From Silicimonas algicola (GTDB lineage Bacteria > Pseudomonadota > Alphaproteobacteria > Rhodobacterales > Rhodobacteraceae): DNA of 64,000 nt. Below are positions 18,427-27,209 of this stretch, in pieces (within the stretch, counting starts at the first letter, position 1; every line of letters begins with the position of its first letter). The DNA is taken from assembly GCF_003148765.1 (NCBI RefSeq), contig NZ_QGGV01000014.1, positions 1-64,000 on the forward strand, written 5' to 3'. The translations under genes were made by a program, and so were the position numbers. The notes under the pieces were generated by a model. It did no database searches. It had not been told where the DNA came from and saw nothing but the letters and a program-made list of their open reading frames with translations.

Positions 18427-19587
18427 ATGAAAAGTCGGGCTGTTCTCTTGGCGTGTGCTTGCGCCGTCGCATCTTGCACGAATGTCGGCCCCCGAACGGG
18501 CGACATCTTGCGGTCGAGTTCCGACGTCGTGGGATCGCGCGAGTCGGTGTCCCGCGCCGATACCGGAAGCGACTTCGTCGTCGTCGAGGCGGACCGCAAC
18601 GTCGCCTTCACCTGGCAGATGTACGAGAAATCGCGGGGCGGCTTCTTCGGCGATCCGGGTGCCGGCCGCGTCGCCATCCAGAGCGGGGACGTCCTGTCGA
18701 TCTCCCTCGTCTCGTACAACGAGGCCGGCTACGTCGACTTCACCCGCAACGCCGTGGCGCCGGTGTCCTCCACCCCCCTGCCCCCGCAGCGCGTCACCGA
18801 GCTTGGGACCATCAACGTCCCGCCGCTTGGACGGATCGCAGCAAAGGGCAAGACGGTGCCCGCCCTCGAGGAGTTCCTGAACGAGCGCCTGAGCGAGGTG
18901 CTGGTCAAACCGTCGGTCGTGGTCGAGCTTGTCCAGCGCAACAGCGCCCTCATCTCGATCGTCGGCAGCGTGGGCGCTCCGGGCTCCTATGCCTACACCG
19001 ACGGTGATGCGCGTCTGCTCGAGCTGGTGAGCCTCGCCGGTGGCGCCGCCGCTCCGATCGACGGTCTGGACGTCACGCTGTCGCGGAATGGAGAAGTCAG
19101 GACGGTCGCGCTGACCGACCTCTATACCAACCCGGCCCTCAACATCCATGTGCGGCCCGGCGACGTGATCTCGATCGAGCCGCGCAACCATTCGGTGGTG
19201 GTGCTTGGCGCTACGGGCAAGAACGAGGAGGTTCTGTTCGACACCGCCACGACGCCTCTGTCGAACGTCCTCGGCCAGATCGGCGGGCTCGAGAATCGCC
19301 GCGCCGATCCGAAGGGGGTCTTCATCTTCCGTCCGACGCCGCGGCGGTTGGCGGAGATGCTGGGGATCGACACCTCCGCCTACCCGGGCGAGGAAATCCT
19401 CGTCGTCTACCGCTTCGACCTGACCAATCCGAAGTCGTTCTTCACCCTGTCGGAATTCGAGGTGCTGGATGGAGACATCCTCTACATCGCGAACAGCCGC
19501 TACGAGGAGATCGACGCCGCCCTCGACGTCTTCAGCAATGCGGTGCTTCGGCCGATCCAGATCGGCGCCACGCTCAGCGGCGAGTGA
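18427..19587 (+). CDS. Wza/BexD-type polysaccharide export lipoprotein
   Basis: A 386-residue outer-membrane lipoprotein: signal peptide and lipobox VASC, with the cysteine near residue 18. A polysaccharide export domain (about residues 75-175, with INVPPLGRIAAKGKTVPALE) is followed by SLBB/soluble-ligand-binding domains (from IVGSVGAPGSYAYTDG, and again at VLGATGKNEEVLFD). It forms the outer-membrane exit channel and works with the Wzc-type kinase at 14675. The frame stays open far upstream, but the ATG at 18427 has a GAGG site and gives a proper lipoprotein signal. Confidence 0.92.
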   Translation: MKSRAVLLACACAVASCTNVGPRTGDILRSSSDVVGSRESVSRADTGSDFVVVEADRNVAFTWQMYEKSRGGFFGDPGAGRVAIQSGDVLSISLVSYNEAGYVDFTRNAVAPVSSTPLPPQRVTELGTINVPPLGRIAAKGKTVPALEEFLNERLSEVLVKPSVVVELVQRNSALISIVGSVGAPGSYAYTDGDARLLELVSLAGGAAAPIDGLDVTLSRNGEVRTVALTDLYTNPALNIHVRPGDVISIEPRNHSVVVLGATGKNEEVLFDTATTPLSNVLGQIGGLENRRADPKGVFIFRPTPRRLAEMLGIDTSAYPGEEILVVYRFDLTNPKSFFTLSEFEVLDGDILYIANSRYEEIDAALDVFSNAVLRPIQIGATLSGE

Positions 19588-19610
19588 CGTGCCTGAGCCG
19601 GCGGCGGGCC

Positions 19611-20111
19611 TCAGACGGCCTGCCACCGGCCCCTGTCGAGGGCGACCCGGGTCGTGCGTCCCAGGAGATCGAGCAGGACCCAGACTCGTTTGTCGGCATC
19701 GATGCGTTCGACGGTGCCCACGAAGTCGGCGAAGGGGCCGGTCAGAAGCTGGATCTGGTCGCCCTTTTCCAGCTCCGGTGCTTCGGTCAATCGTCCGTCG
19801 ATGTCGCACCGCCGACGCAGGGCCTCGATGACCTCGTCCGGGACCTGTGCGGGCCGGTCGGCCATGGTCACGAGCCGGTTCACCCCGAGCGTGGAATTGA
19901 CGAGGCGGGGCGCCTCGGGCCGGTCGTCCGCCATCAGAAAGAGGTAGCCCGGGAACAGCGGCCGCGCGCGGGTGACGAAGTGTCCCCGCTCGGTTCGCGT
20001 GACGTCGTGGAGCGGCAGGAACGTCGTGAATCCCTGCCGGTCGAGGTTCCGGACAGCCAGGCGGTGCGCCTGCGGCTTGAACTGAACGATGAACCATGGG
20101 GGGGTGGTCAC
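19611..20111 (-). CDS. NusG-like (RfaH/UpxY-type) transcription antiterminator
   Basis: A 166-residue NusG paralogue. The NGN domain starts PPWFIVQFKPQAHRLAVRNL and contains RARPLFPGYLFLM. A KOW domain lies near the C-terminus (LLTGPFADFVGTVERIDADK). Specialised NusG proteins bind a site in the leader of long polysaccharide operons and suppress termination. A GTG start at 20111 gives the normal family length; further upstream starts add an unrelated basic extension. A 13-mer close to the E. coli ops element lies at 21569-21581, ahead of the Wzm/Wzt operon. Housekeeping NusG is excluded by context, not by sequence alone. Confidence 0.85.
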   Translation of the reverse strand: MTTPPWFIVQFKPQAHRLAVRNLDRQGFTTFLPLHDVTRTERGHFVTRARPLFPGYLFLMADDRPEAPRLVNSTLGVNRLVTMADRPAQVPDEVIEALRRRCDIDGRLTEAPELEKGDQIQLLTGPFADFVGTVERIDADKRVWVLLDLLGRTTRVALDRGRWQAV

Positions 20112-20281
20112 GGGAGTCGGCCTTCTTCGAAGATGCTCCGCCGAGGCTAGCAAAGTGGTCCGGAGAGGAGAACCGCTCGCGTGCGATCTCGGCCGCTCCA
20201 TGCCGCCCGCGGAGATCGATACTGGACTTCCAGAGAGTGTTAACGCTAGCCTGACCACTGGCGACGAGCGGGGACGACAGT

Positions 20282-21061
20282 TTGGGTACGCGTCAGGCCT
20301 TCTTCCTGGACCGTGCCGTGCAGAAAGCACGGCCCCTTGTCGCGTCGAACGAGCGGATCTACGCGATCGGCGACATCCACGGCCGCCTGGACCTGCTGCT
20401 GGAACTTCTCGAGAAGATCGCGGCGGACGGGCACGAAAAGACCGACGGACGCAGGGCGCGCATCGTCTTCCTGGGCGACTACATCGACCGAGGCGAGGAC
20501 CCGAAAGGTGTTCTCGACCTCCTGGCGCGGATGGCGGAGTTCCACTCGGAGAACCTGATCTTCCTGCGCGGCAACCACGAGGAGGCGCTCGACACCTTCC
20601 TCGCCGCGCCGCGTGAGGGTCGCGATTGGCTGGACTTCGGCGCGCAGCAGACTCTCGCGAGTTTCGGCGTCGCCCCGCCGCGCGGGCGCGTCGGCAGTTT
20701 CGAATTGTTCCGCATCCGCTCGGAACTCGGGTCCGCGCTCCAGCCCTACCGCGGCTTCCTCGCAGGCCTCCGGAACGGCTTTCGCTCGGGAGACGTGGTC
20801 TTCAGTCATGCCGGTCTCGATCCGTCGCGCGCCTGGGACCAGCAGCCCGCGCGTGCGCTCTTGTGGAGCCACCCGGGCGTGCTGCGGGACAACCCTGTCC
20901 CCGGTCTCCGCGTCGTCCACGGCCACTTCGACGAGGCCGCGCCCGTCTGCAAACCGGGTCGCATCTGTGTCGATACCGGCGCCTATTATTCGAACCGGCT
21001 GACGGCGGTCCGCCTCGACGACGAGGACGCCTTCCTCGTGGCGGGGTCCGGCCTGTCGTGA
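20282..21061 (+). CDS. PPP-family metallophosphoesterase, copy 2
   Basis: A 259-residue paralogue of the enzyme at 12522, with the full motif set: IGDIHGR, FLGDYIDRGE, RGNHEEAL, VFSHAGLDP and VVHGHFDE. The reading frame starts at TTG (20282) with a GGGGAC-like site upstream; no ATG gives a better length. It lies between the NusG-like gene (divergent) and the MarR regulator (same strand). Two such phosphatases at one EPS locus suggest they act on locus components, perhaps phosphorylated proteins; the substrate is unknown. Confidence 0.82.
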   Translation: MGTRQAFFLDRAVQKARPLVASNERIYAIGDIHGRLDLLLELLEKIAADGHEKTDGRRARIVFLGDYIDRGEDPKGVLDLLARMAEFHSENLIFLRGNHEEALDTFLAAPREGRDWLDFGAQQTLASFGVAPPRGRVGSFELFRIRSELGSALQPYRGFLAGLRNGFRSGDVVFSHAGLDPSRAWDQQPARALLWSHPGVLRDNPVPGLRVVHGHFDEAAPVCKPGRICVDTGAYYSNRLTAVRLDDEDAFLVAGSGLS

Positions 21062-21213
21062 CCTGAGGTCCGTCAGACCGTCATTTCGCACTTGCAGAAT
21101 AGCCCGGGTCGTCTAGCGTGTTCAGCGATGAACGCTGTCGTCTCGATAGCCGTCCTCCTGATGTCTCCCCGGGCCGCGGCCGCGAGCTTCGGTGCGGTAG
21201 CCGTGTGACGGCG

Positions 21214-21576
21214 ATGGACGATGATCTTCACGGCGGCTCGCGGATGCGCGACGACGCGAGGTTCCGCATCCTGCGCCTCATCTCCGACCGCCCCGAGATG
21301 TCGCAGCGCGAACTTGCCGAGGCCTTGGGGCTAAGTCTCGGCGGCGTGAACTTCTGCATGAAGGGCCTCGTCGAGCGCGGCATGGTCAAGGTGCGCAACT
21401 TCCGCAAGAGCGGCAACAAGCTTGCCTATGCCTATTTCCTGACGCCGCAGGGCGCGTCGGAGAAGGCGGCGCTGACGCGCGCCTTCCTCGAGCGGCGGAT
21501 GGCGGAGTACCAGGCGCTGAAGGCGGAGATCGAGGCGCTGGAGGCGGAGGTCGGGACGGCGGATGCGGGGCGGTAG
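21214..21576 (+). CDS. MarR-type EPS-associated transcriptional regulator
   Basis: A 120-residue winged-helix regulator matching the EPS-associated MarR subfamily. The recognition region reads SQRELAEALGLSLGGVNFCM, followed by VERGMVKVRNFRKS, AYAYFLTPQG and a C-terminal coiled-coil (KAEIEALEAEVG). This subfamily is known from exopolysaccharide loci near wza and nusG-like genes. The ATG at 21214 is chosen; the ATG at 21244 is also possible. It is the last gene before the regulatory stretch and the Wzm/Wzt operon, whose expression it may control. Confidence 0.85.
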   Translation: MDDDLHGGSRMRDDARFRILRLISDRPEMSQRELAEALGLSLGGVNFCMKGLVERGMVKVRNFRKSGNKLAYAYFLTPQGASEKAALTRAFLERRMAEYQALKAEIEALEAEVGTADAGR

Positions 21577-21581
21577 CTTGC
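21569..21581 (+). promoter_or_regulatory. ops/JUMPstart-like element
   Basis: GGCGGTAGCTTGC matches the E. coli RfaH recruitment site GGCGGTAGCGTGC at 12 of 13 positions. It overlaps the marR stop codon and lies 543 bp upstream of wzm on the sense strand. A NusG paralogue is encoded 1.5 kb away. Coincidence cannot be excluded: the 8-mer core recurs inside a glycosyltransferase codon run near 31260. Confidence 0.45.
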
Positions 21582-21623
21582 GTTATCGGGCGTTTGGGAC
21601 GGAAACAATAATCTTGAAGATTG

Positions 21624-21672
21624 AATTTCGGGAATCCGTCAGGGGGGTGCCGAATTCGGGATTCTCGAAATT
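21624..21672. repeat. Inverted repeat, 14-bp arms
   Basis: AATTTCGGGAATCC (21624-21637) and GGATTCTCGAAATT (21659-21672) pair with one mismatch across a 21-bp spacer, 48 bp after the marR stop. No T-run follows, so a simple intrinsic terminator is unlikely; an operator or RNA hairpin is possible. Confidence 0.55.
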
Positions 21673-21762
21673 ATTTCCTCGTTATTACAACGCGTTACCG
21701 CCGTTTCCAAAATTGGTACAATCTTGGGAAACTCTCGTTTGAGGCCCCAGTTTGCTCGGAAA

Positions 21763-22000
21763 GGTACCATGGCTCTGCGACCTGCGACTGAAGCGACGAC
21801 GGGTGAAATCCCGGGTACCGTTCGACGAACTGAGACGGGATCGGGCGCCAGAGCCCAGTTAAGCAATCTGCATATGGTACCCTTTCTGAGGAAGCCATCC
21901 CTGGGGTACCTTTTCGTCACCGCCTCAAAGGTACCCTCCATCGTCGTTCGAAGGGTACGCCAGACCCTCTGTGCGACGGGTACCTCGATGCAAGGGTACC
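21763..22000. promoter_or_regulatory. Array of seven GGTACC palindromes
   Basis: Perfect GGTACC at 21763, 21814, 21876, 21905, 21930, 21979 and 21995; one-mismatch copies at 21715 (GGTACA) and 21954 (GGTACG). The middle copies are spaced 25, 24 and 25 bp. Most are preceded by purines (AAG, CAAA, CAAG). Chance would give well under one copy in this length. Likely a cooperative protein-binding array, with the adjacent MarR-type regulator as first candidate. Confidence 0.65.
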
Positions 22001-22123
22001 ACGCTCCTCCTGCAGTGGTCCCATGCAGACTGAAGTCTTGACCCAAACAGACGTTCCTCGGCGCCATTCACCCTCCCCTGTGAGGACCTTGCCCTAACGG
22101 CTCACGACCTCCCTTGAGAAGAC

Positions 22124-22975
22124 ATGACTGACATCTCCGAACATAAATCACAGTCGCCTCGCCTCGTGCTCGAGGCGGGACGCGCGGAGGCGCAGTACTG
22201 GCGCGATCTGTGGCACTACCGCGAGCTCTTCGCGATCCTCGCCTGGCGCGACGTCTCCGTGCGCTACAAGCAAACGGTGATCGGTGTCCTCTGGGCGGTG
22301 ATCCGACCGTTTCTCACCATGATCGTCTTCACCGTCATCTTCGGGCGAGTGGCGCAGCTGCCCTCTGAGGGAGACGCGCCCTACCCGGTCATGGTCTTTG
22401 CAGGCATGCTGCCGTGGTTCCTGTTTTCGTCCATCCTGAGCGAGTCCTCCAACAGCCTTGTCATGAATTCGGCGCTGGTCGGAAAGGTCTACTTCCCGCG
22501 CCTTGTCATCCCCTCGGCGGCGGCCGTGGTGTCGCTGGTGGATTTCGCGATCAGCTTCGCCATGATGATCCTCCTGATGATCGCGCTCTGGTTCCTGCCC
22601 GATTGGCGCGTGCTGTTCCTGCCATTCTTCATCCTGCTTGCTGTCGCCGCCGCTCTCGGCCCGGCGCTGCTCTTCTGCGCCATGAACGTCAAGTACCGCG
22701 ACTTTCGCTACATCATCCCCTTCATCGTCCAGTTTGGTCTCTACGTCTCGCCCGTCGGCTTTTCCAGCGCGAACATCCCCGACGCGTGGCGGTTCATCTA
22801 TGGCCTCAACCCCATGGTCGGCGTGATCGACGGCTTCCGCTGGTGCCTTCTGGGGGGCGAAGCCACCCTTCACACGCCAAGCTTCGTCCTCAGCCTTGGC
22901 GTGATCGCAGTCTTCCTCTGGTACGGCATCCACGTTTTCCGCCGCACTGAAAGAACCTTTGCAGACCTGATCTGA
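22124..22975 (+). CDS. wzm: ABC-2 polysaccharide export permease (Wzm type)
   Basis: A 283-residue inner-membrane protein with six predicted helices. It has the family features [20 protein letters not shown] at the N-terminus and [20 protein letters not shown] in the second half. It forms the channel through which lipid-linked glycan crosses the inner membrane, powered by the overlapping Wzt gene (ATGA at 22975). First gene after the GGTACC-array leader. Composition is GC-rich like the backbone. Confidence 0.92.
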   Translation: MTDISEHKSQSPRLVLEAGRAEAQYWRDLWHYRELFAILAWRDVSVRYKQTVIGVLWAVIRPFLTMIVFTVIFGRVAQLPSEGDAPYPVMVFAGMLPWFLFSSILSESSNSLVMNSALVGKVYFPRLVIPSAAAVVSLVDFAISFAMMILLMIALWFLPDWRVLFLPFFILLAVAAALGPALLFCAMNVKYRDFRYIIPFIVQFGLYVSPVGFSSANIPDAWRFIYGLNPMVGVIDGFRWCLLGGEATLHTPSFVLSLGVIAVFLWYGIHVFRRTERTFADLI

Positions 22976-24228
22976 TGAGCGACGTGGTTATCCGTGCCGA
23001 AGGCCTCGGGAAGAAATACGTGATCGGTCACGAGTCGGCCGAACGCTACACCGCCTTGCGCGACGTGCTTGCCCAGCAGGCGCGCAGGTTGGTTCGCTCG
23101 GCGCGTGACATGGCTGCCGGGCGCGCGCTGATCGCCGGGGATGAACGCGAGGAGTTCTGGGCACTCAGGGACGTCAATTTCGAAATCAAGCGGGGCGAGG
23201 TCGTCGGCATCATCGGCCGGAACGGTGCTGGGAAGTCGACACTGCTGAAGGTCCTGTCGCGCATCACGGAACCCAGTGAGGGACGTGTTACCATCGACGG
23301 GCGGGTGGCGAGCCTGCTGGAGGTTGGCACCGGCTTCCATCCAGAACTCACGGGGCGGGAGAACATCTTCCTGAACGGCGCGATCCTCGGCATGACGCGG
23401 GCCGAGATCCGGCGGAAGTTCGACGAGATCGTTGCCTTCGCTGGGGTGGAAAAATTCCTCGACACCCCGGTGAAGCGGTATTCGAGCGGCATGTATGTGC
23501 GCTTGGCATTCTCGGTCGCGGCTCATTTGGAGCCCGAAATCCTGGTTGTAGACGAGGTGCTGGCGGTCGGCGACGCCGAGTTCCAGAAGAAGTGCGTCGG
23601 CAAGATGCAGGACGTGGCGAGCGAAGGCCGTACCGTGGTGTTCGTGAGCCACAACATGGCCGCAGTGAAGTCGTTGTGCCCCAAAGCAATGTATCTGAAC
23701 GGCGGCACAGGGCAGGGAACAGAAGAAACGGAGAAAGCAGTTCAGAACTATCTGAAAAGCATACCAACAGGCCCAAGGAAAATCGAAGAATTTTCAAGAT
23801 TTAGTAACGACTACGTTGAATTGCATTCAATTGAATTGGCCGATGACAAATTTGCCGTTTCTGGCAGGCTTCTTAAGTGGCACCCGGCACTTACGTTTTC
23901 CGCGATTGTTGCAGCCAACGATGAAACGGAGCTTTTTTGGACAACCAACCGCGATGCAGGGCCCACGTTGGGGCGCGATATGGAAGGCGAAGATTTTAGT
24001 TTGATATTAGAAATTCCATACAATCTTCTCAACACCGGGAGGTACAAGCTGTTCTTTGTACTTTTTATACACAATCAAGAGTGGATAGTAAAAAAAGGGG
24101 ATTTGGCCCACTTTACGATAGAGAAGGAATTCAATCATCATTTAGTTCATGACTTTTCGAGTAGGCCCGGAGCACTAGCGCCGGTTTTAGGTTGGAAAAC
24201 TTATCGAGCATCTCTACCATGCGCGTGA
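22975..24228 (+). CDS. wzt: ABC export ATPase with C-terminal glycan-binding domain (Wzt type)
   Basis: A 417-residue ATPase. Walker [10 protein letters not shown] lies near residue 82, the signature [20 protein letters not shown] near 165 and Walker [16 protein letters not shown] near 188. From about residue 242 the protein continues into a beta-rich domain of about 170 residues. In O9a-type systems this domain recognises the capped end of the cognate glycan. The DNA switches there from GC-rich to clearly AT-richer, so the specificity domain seems to have been exchanged together with the downstream genes. Translationally coupled to wzm. Confidence 0.92.
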   Translation: MSDVVIRAEGLGKKYVIGHESAERYTALRDVLAQQARRLVRSARDMAAGRALIAGDEREEFWALRDVNFEIKRGEVVGIIGRNGAGKSTLLKVLSRITEPSEGRVTIDGRVASLLEVGTGFHPELTGRENIFLNGAILGMTRAEIRRKFDEIVAFAGVEKFLDTPVKRYSSGMYVRLAFSVAAHLEPEILVVDEVLAVGDAEFQKKCVGKMQDVASEGRTVVFVSHNMAAVKSLCPKAMYLNGGTGQGTEETEKAVQNYLKSIPTGPRKIEEFSRFSNDYVELHSIELADDKFAVSGRLLKWHPALTFSAIVAANDETELFWTTNRDAGPTLGRDMEGEDFSLILEIPYNLLNTGRYKLFFVLFIHNQEWIVKKGDLAHFTIEKEFNHHLVHDFSSRPGALAPVLGWKTYRASLPCA

Positions 24229-24538
24229 TGCTGACACTGCCCGAAACCACACGAAAGAGGCTCCCAAAATCTTTCTGGCGCACTGAAGAACGGAGGTGTG
24301 GGGGCGCGGCGCTGGGAGCTCACGGCCCGATCCGCCTGACTTCCTGCGTTGCTGCGCAAACGTACACCGCTCGGGAAGGAACGCGATTGATCGACCCGAA
24401 AAATCAGGTAACGGTGACGTATGAACTCATTCCACTTCGGGAGTGTCAGGTCAATCGGCAGACCACTTGGGGAACGTCCGCTGATATAGCCTCCGACGCC
24501 CGTGCGATACGTATGCGGCCTTAAGCAAACACAGCATC
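24229..24538 (+). other. Gap after wzt, no gene recognised
   Basis: 310 bp between wzt and the first methyltransferase. An open frame of about 110 codons runs through it, but it has no recognisable motifs, starts inside wzt and lacks a ribosome site. I see no terminator or clear promoter. It may be remnant DNA from earlier cassette exchange. Confidence 0.4.
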
Positions 24539-25261
24539 ATGACGCGCTTTCCATTCATACCAGAGACTATCCGGCAAACGCTGCGCAAGATAGAACTTGA
24601 TATGCGCGACCGGATGACACCGAAGCATTTGCGCTTCCTGAAGACGTGCCGCACGCTCGTCCACATTGGGGCCAACACCGGTCAGGAACGCCACTTATAC
24701 AACCGTCTAGGCCTCGACGTGCTGTGGATCGAGCCGATTCCAAACGTCTACGAGGCACTGGTACGCAATCTGGCCGATTTTCCGCACCAGCAAGCGTTCC
24801 AAGGCCTGATCTCTGCAGAGGACGGGCACGCGGTCGCGTTCAACGTCGCCAGTAACGAGGGTGCGTCATCGTCCATGCTCGAATTCGGCCTGCACCGGGA
24901 TATCTGGCCTGAAGTCGGCTACATTGAGCAACTGGCCTTGACCACAATGCGCCTCGACACTGCAGTAAAGGCGGCCGGCTGGGATACTCGTCGTATCGAC
25001 GCGCTGCTGCTTGACACGCAAGGCGCCGAACTCTTGGTTCTACAGGGAGCCGACCGTGTGCTCGACACAGTAAAATTCATCCTGACTGAGGCTGCGGACT
25101 TCGAAGCCTACAAGGACGGCGCGACAGTCGCTGACCTAGAGGCATTCCTCGTCCCGCAAGGCTTTTCACTTCTAAGGTCATTCGAGTTCGCCGAACACCC
25201 AGCCGGCGGCAAGTATTACGATGTCCTTTTCGGACGTGGACGATCGCCCGTTAATTACTAA
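24539..25261 (+). CDS. FkbM-family methyltransferase
   Basis: A 240-residue SAM-dependent methyltransferase. The SAM-binding region LVHIGANTGQERHLYNRLGL lies near residues 39-58 and the FkbM landmark LLLDTQGAELLVLQGADRVL near 160-179, followed by ILTEAADFEAYKDG. FkbM enzymes usually O-methylate sugars or polyketides; here a glycan hydroxyl is the likely target. It starts the decorated-glycan block right after the exporter. The gene ends with a TAA at 25261. The exact acceptor is unknown. Confidence 0.82.
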   Translation: MTRFPFIPETIRQTLRKIELDMRDRMTPKHLRFLKTCRTLVHIGANTGQERHLYNRLGLDVLWIEPIPNVYEALVRNLADFPHQQAFQGLISAEDGHAVAFNVASNEGASSSMLEFGLHRDIWPEVGYIEQLALTTMRLDTAVKAAGWDTRRIDALLLDTQGAELLVLQGADRVLDTVKFILTEAADFEAYKDGATVADLEAFLVPQGFSLLRSFEFAEHPAGGKYYDVLFGRGRSPVNY

Positions 25262-25331
25262 AGTCTTGTATGCAGCAGTTGCCTAGATATATTACCGAAC
25301 TCACGGATATATCCGTGCAGGAAAGACTCTC

Positions 25332-26063
25332 TTGCTAAGCGCCCTATCAGACATATTGTTAGGCAAAATCCGCACCGGCGCCTTTCGCTATCGTCGTCGA
25401 CCTTGGCTGGGTAGGGCTTGGGGTGGTCCGCTTAATGGGCAGGGGTGGCGCTGTAAATTGGTAGCCGAGATCATTATTCGGACTGAGCCCGTGGCGATTG
25501 TGGAGACAGGAACTTTTCTCGGAACCAGTACGGAATGGTTCTGCAGTTTCCAAGCACCTGTGTGGTCGTGCGAGGCATCGGAAAGCTACTTTGGCTTTTC
25601 TCGGCAGCGACTTAAATCGGTTCCCAACGCCAACTTAGTACTTGCAGATAGTCGTACCGCGCTTCGAGAGGTACTGGATGGTCCGCTCAAATCGGCAGTG
25701 CACAACACCATCCTGTTTTACTTGGACGCACACTGGGAGGACGATTTGCCCTTGGCGGATGAGATTGATATCATTTTCGCCGCCTGCCCGCGCGCAGTCG
25801 TGCTGATCGACGATTTCGAGGTGCCGGGAGATACGGGATATTCTTATGACGATTATGGACCAGGCAAGGCCTTAACTGCAGAATATGTTGCACCGAGTCT
25901 CGATAAGTTCGGGCTCGTCATCATGTATCCGAAGGTCTCGTCTGATTTAGAGACGGGTGCAAAGAGGGGCTGTGCCGTGCTCACAAGAAAAGCGATGGTA
26001 CACAACATCCTTGGGGCGGTCAGCCTGTTAAGATCGCCTATAGACGCGGATTTGAAAGCTTAA
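25332..26063 (+). CDS. Class I SAM-dependent methyltransferase-like protein
   Basis: A 243-residue protein. AIVETGTFLGTSTEWFCSF (about residues 54-72) fits the SAM-binding loop, and ILFYLDAHWEDDLPLADEID with VVLIDDFEVPGD fits the acidic metal/catalytic region of glycan-locus methyltransferases. It starts at TTG (25332) with AGGAAAG upstream, with no nearby ATG alternative. It follows the FkbM gene by 70 bp and probably shares its transcript. Methyl transfer to a sugar is inferred from fold and context only. Confidence 0.65.
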   Translation: MLSALSDILLGKIRTGAFRYRRRPWLGRAWGGPLNGQGWRCKLVAEIIIRTEPVAIVETGTFLGTSTEWFCSFQAPVWSCEASESYFGFSRQRLKSVPNANLVLADSRTALREVLDGPLKSAVHNTILFYLDAHWEDDLPLADEIDIIFAACPRAVVLIDDFEVPGDTGYSYDDYGPGKALTAEYVAPSLDKFGLVIMYPKVSSDLETGAKRGCAVLTRKAMVHNILGAVSLLRSPIDADLKA

Positions 26064-26276
26064 TGATGGTTCACAACCACTGTCTGAGTACCACAAGGTC
26101 ATCGGCTGTCCATCGCTTCCAAGGCAGGATTTCGGTCCCTGAAGGCAAAAGGGCGATAGCGTCGGTTCTTGGGCTTGGCGTCGTCGGTGCTTCGCAGGCT
26201 GTATCTTCATGACCGGCAGCCTTCAGGAGTCCCCTTGGATGCGCATAAAGATGTCCTGTAGACCCACCATGGCGGG

Positions 26277-27095
26277 GTGCGCCGCTTGGGTCTGAACCAG
26301 ATAATTCGGTTCATCCTCAGTCATCCGATGAACCGTGGACGGCCGGTGGCATCGCTGGCCCGCTTCGCTGCCTGGCAGGTGCGCAGTCGCCTGCAGGACG
26401 AGGTGATTGTTGACTGGATCAGTGGGGCCAAACTCGCGGTGCGACGCGGCATGTCCGGTGCGACCGGCAATATCTATTGCGGCCTGCACGAATATGTCGA
26501 TATGCGATTTGTCCTTGACATCCTGCAACCGGAAGACCTTTTCGTCGATGTCGGAGCCAATATCGGGAGTTATACGATTCTGGCGGCAAAGGTCTGTAAC
26601 GCGCGCGTAATTGCAGTGGAACCTGATCCCGGCACGTCAAGAGCTCTGCGTCGCAATATTGCGATCAATGGCATCGCTGGCAGCGTTCACGTGGTCGAGG
26701 CAGCGCTCGGTGCGTCTGGAGGGAGAGTGTCCTTTACTGTAGGGCTCGACACGGTCAATCGTGTGGCCCAGACAGGCGACCTTAACACCCGCGAGGTAGC
26801 GCTCAGAACGCTGGACGAGGTTCTTGACGGAGAAGTTCCGCGCATCATCAAGATCGACGTCGAGGGTTTCGAGGCCGAAGTCCTCAAGGGCGCATCGGCA
26901 ACACTCCACGACGATAGACTTAAAGCAATCATTACGGAGACCCTCGACCAGGATGTCGAGGCGCTACTGACCCGTGCTGGCTTCGAAAGAGCCTTCTATG
27001 ATCCGGAAACTCGGATCGTAGGACACGTTCCAGTGGTCCGATCAGCGAATGCGTTGATGGTCCGTCCCTCTTTGTACAACGCGCCCCGCCAATGA
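26277..27095 (+). CDS. FkbM-family methyltransferase
   Basis: A 272-residue protein with a complete FkbM core. The SAM loop LFVDVGANIGSYTILAAKV lies near residues 87-105, VIAVEPDPGTSRALRRNIAI follows near 112-131, and IIKIDVEGFEAEVLKGA near 185-201. The best start is a GTG at 26277; an ATG at 26328 would also keep the core. The 213 bp before it hold no recognisable gene. It probably O-methylates a sugar of the surface glycan. The DNA is GC-moderate, lower than the backbone. Confidence 0.82.
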   Translation: MRRLGLNQIIRFILSHPMNRGRPVASLARFAAWQVRSRLQDEVIVDWISGAKLAVRRGMSGATGNIYCGLHEYVDMRFVLDILQPEDLFVDVGANIGSYTILAAKVCNARVIAVEPDPGTSRALRRNIAINGIAGSVHVVEAALGASGGRVSFTVGLDTVNRVAQTGDLNTREVALRTLDEVLDGEVPRIIKIDVEGFEAEVLKGASATLHDDRLKAIITETLDQDVEALLTRAGFERAFYDPETRIVGHVPVVRSANALMVRPSLYNAPRQ

Positions 27096-27209
27096 TCTGT
27101 ACGCAGTTTGCGAGGCCTAGTGTCAACACCAGGCAGTCACCAGACCTAGCATTCAGCGATCGCCGGATGAATTTCCTCTTTCTCGGACAATCGACGAGAT
27201 CAGCCTGAC

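Larger units (their letters stand above)
21577..22123 (+). promoter_or_regulatory. 547-bp gene-free leader of the Wzm/Wzt operon
   Basis: No credible gene is present. It holds the end of an ops-like site (21569-21581), an inverted repeat (21624-21672), the palindrome AACGCGTT (21689-21696) and an array of GGTACC palindromes (21763-22000). The last 120 bp before wzm show no obvious sigma-70 promoter. This is probably the main control region of the glycan block. Confidence 0.6.

Noticed and set aside
24192-24524. Open frame of about 110 codons after wzt
   Set aside because: It starts inside wzt, lacks a ribosome site and has no recognisable motifs.
26064-26276. Minus-strand peptide with WKRWTADDLVVLRQW before the FkbM gene
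   Set aside because: It could be a remnant of a DNA-binding or transposase-like gene, but the stretch is too short, has no start and no family could be assigned.
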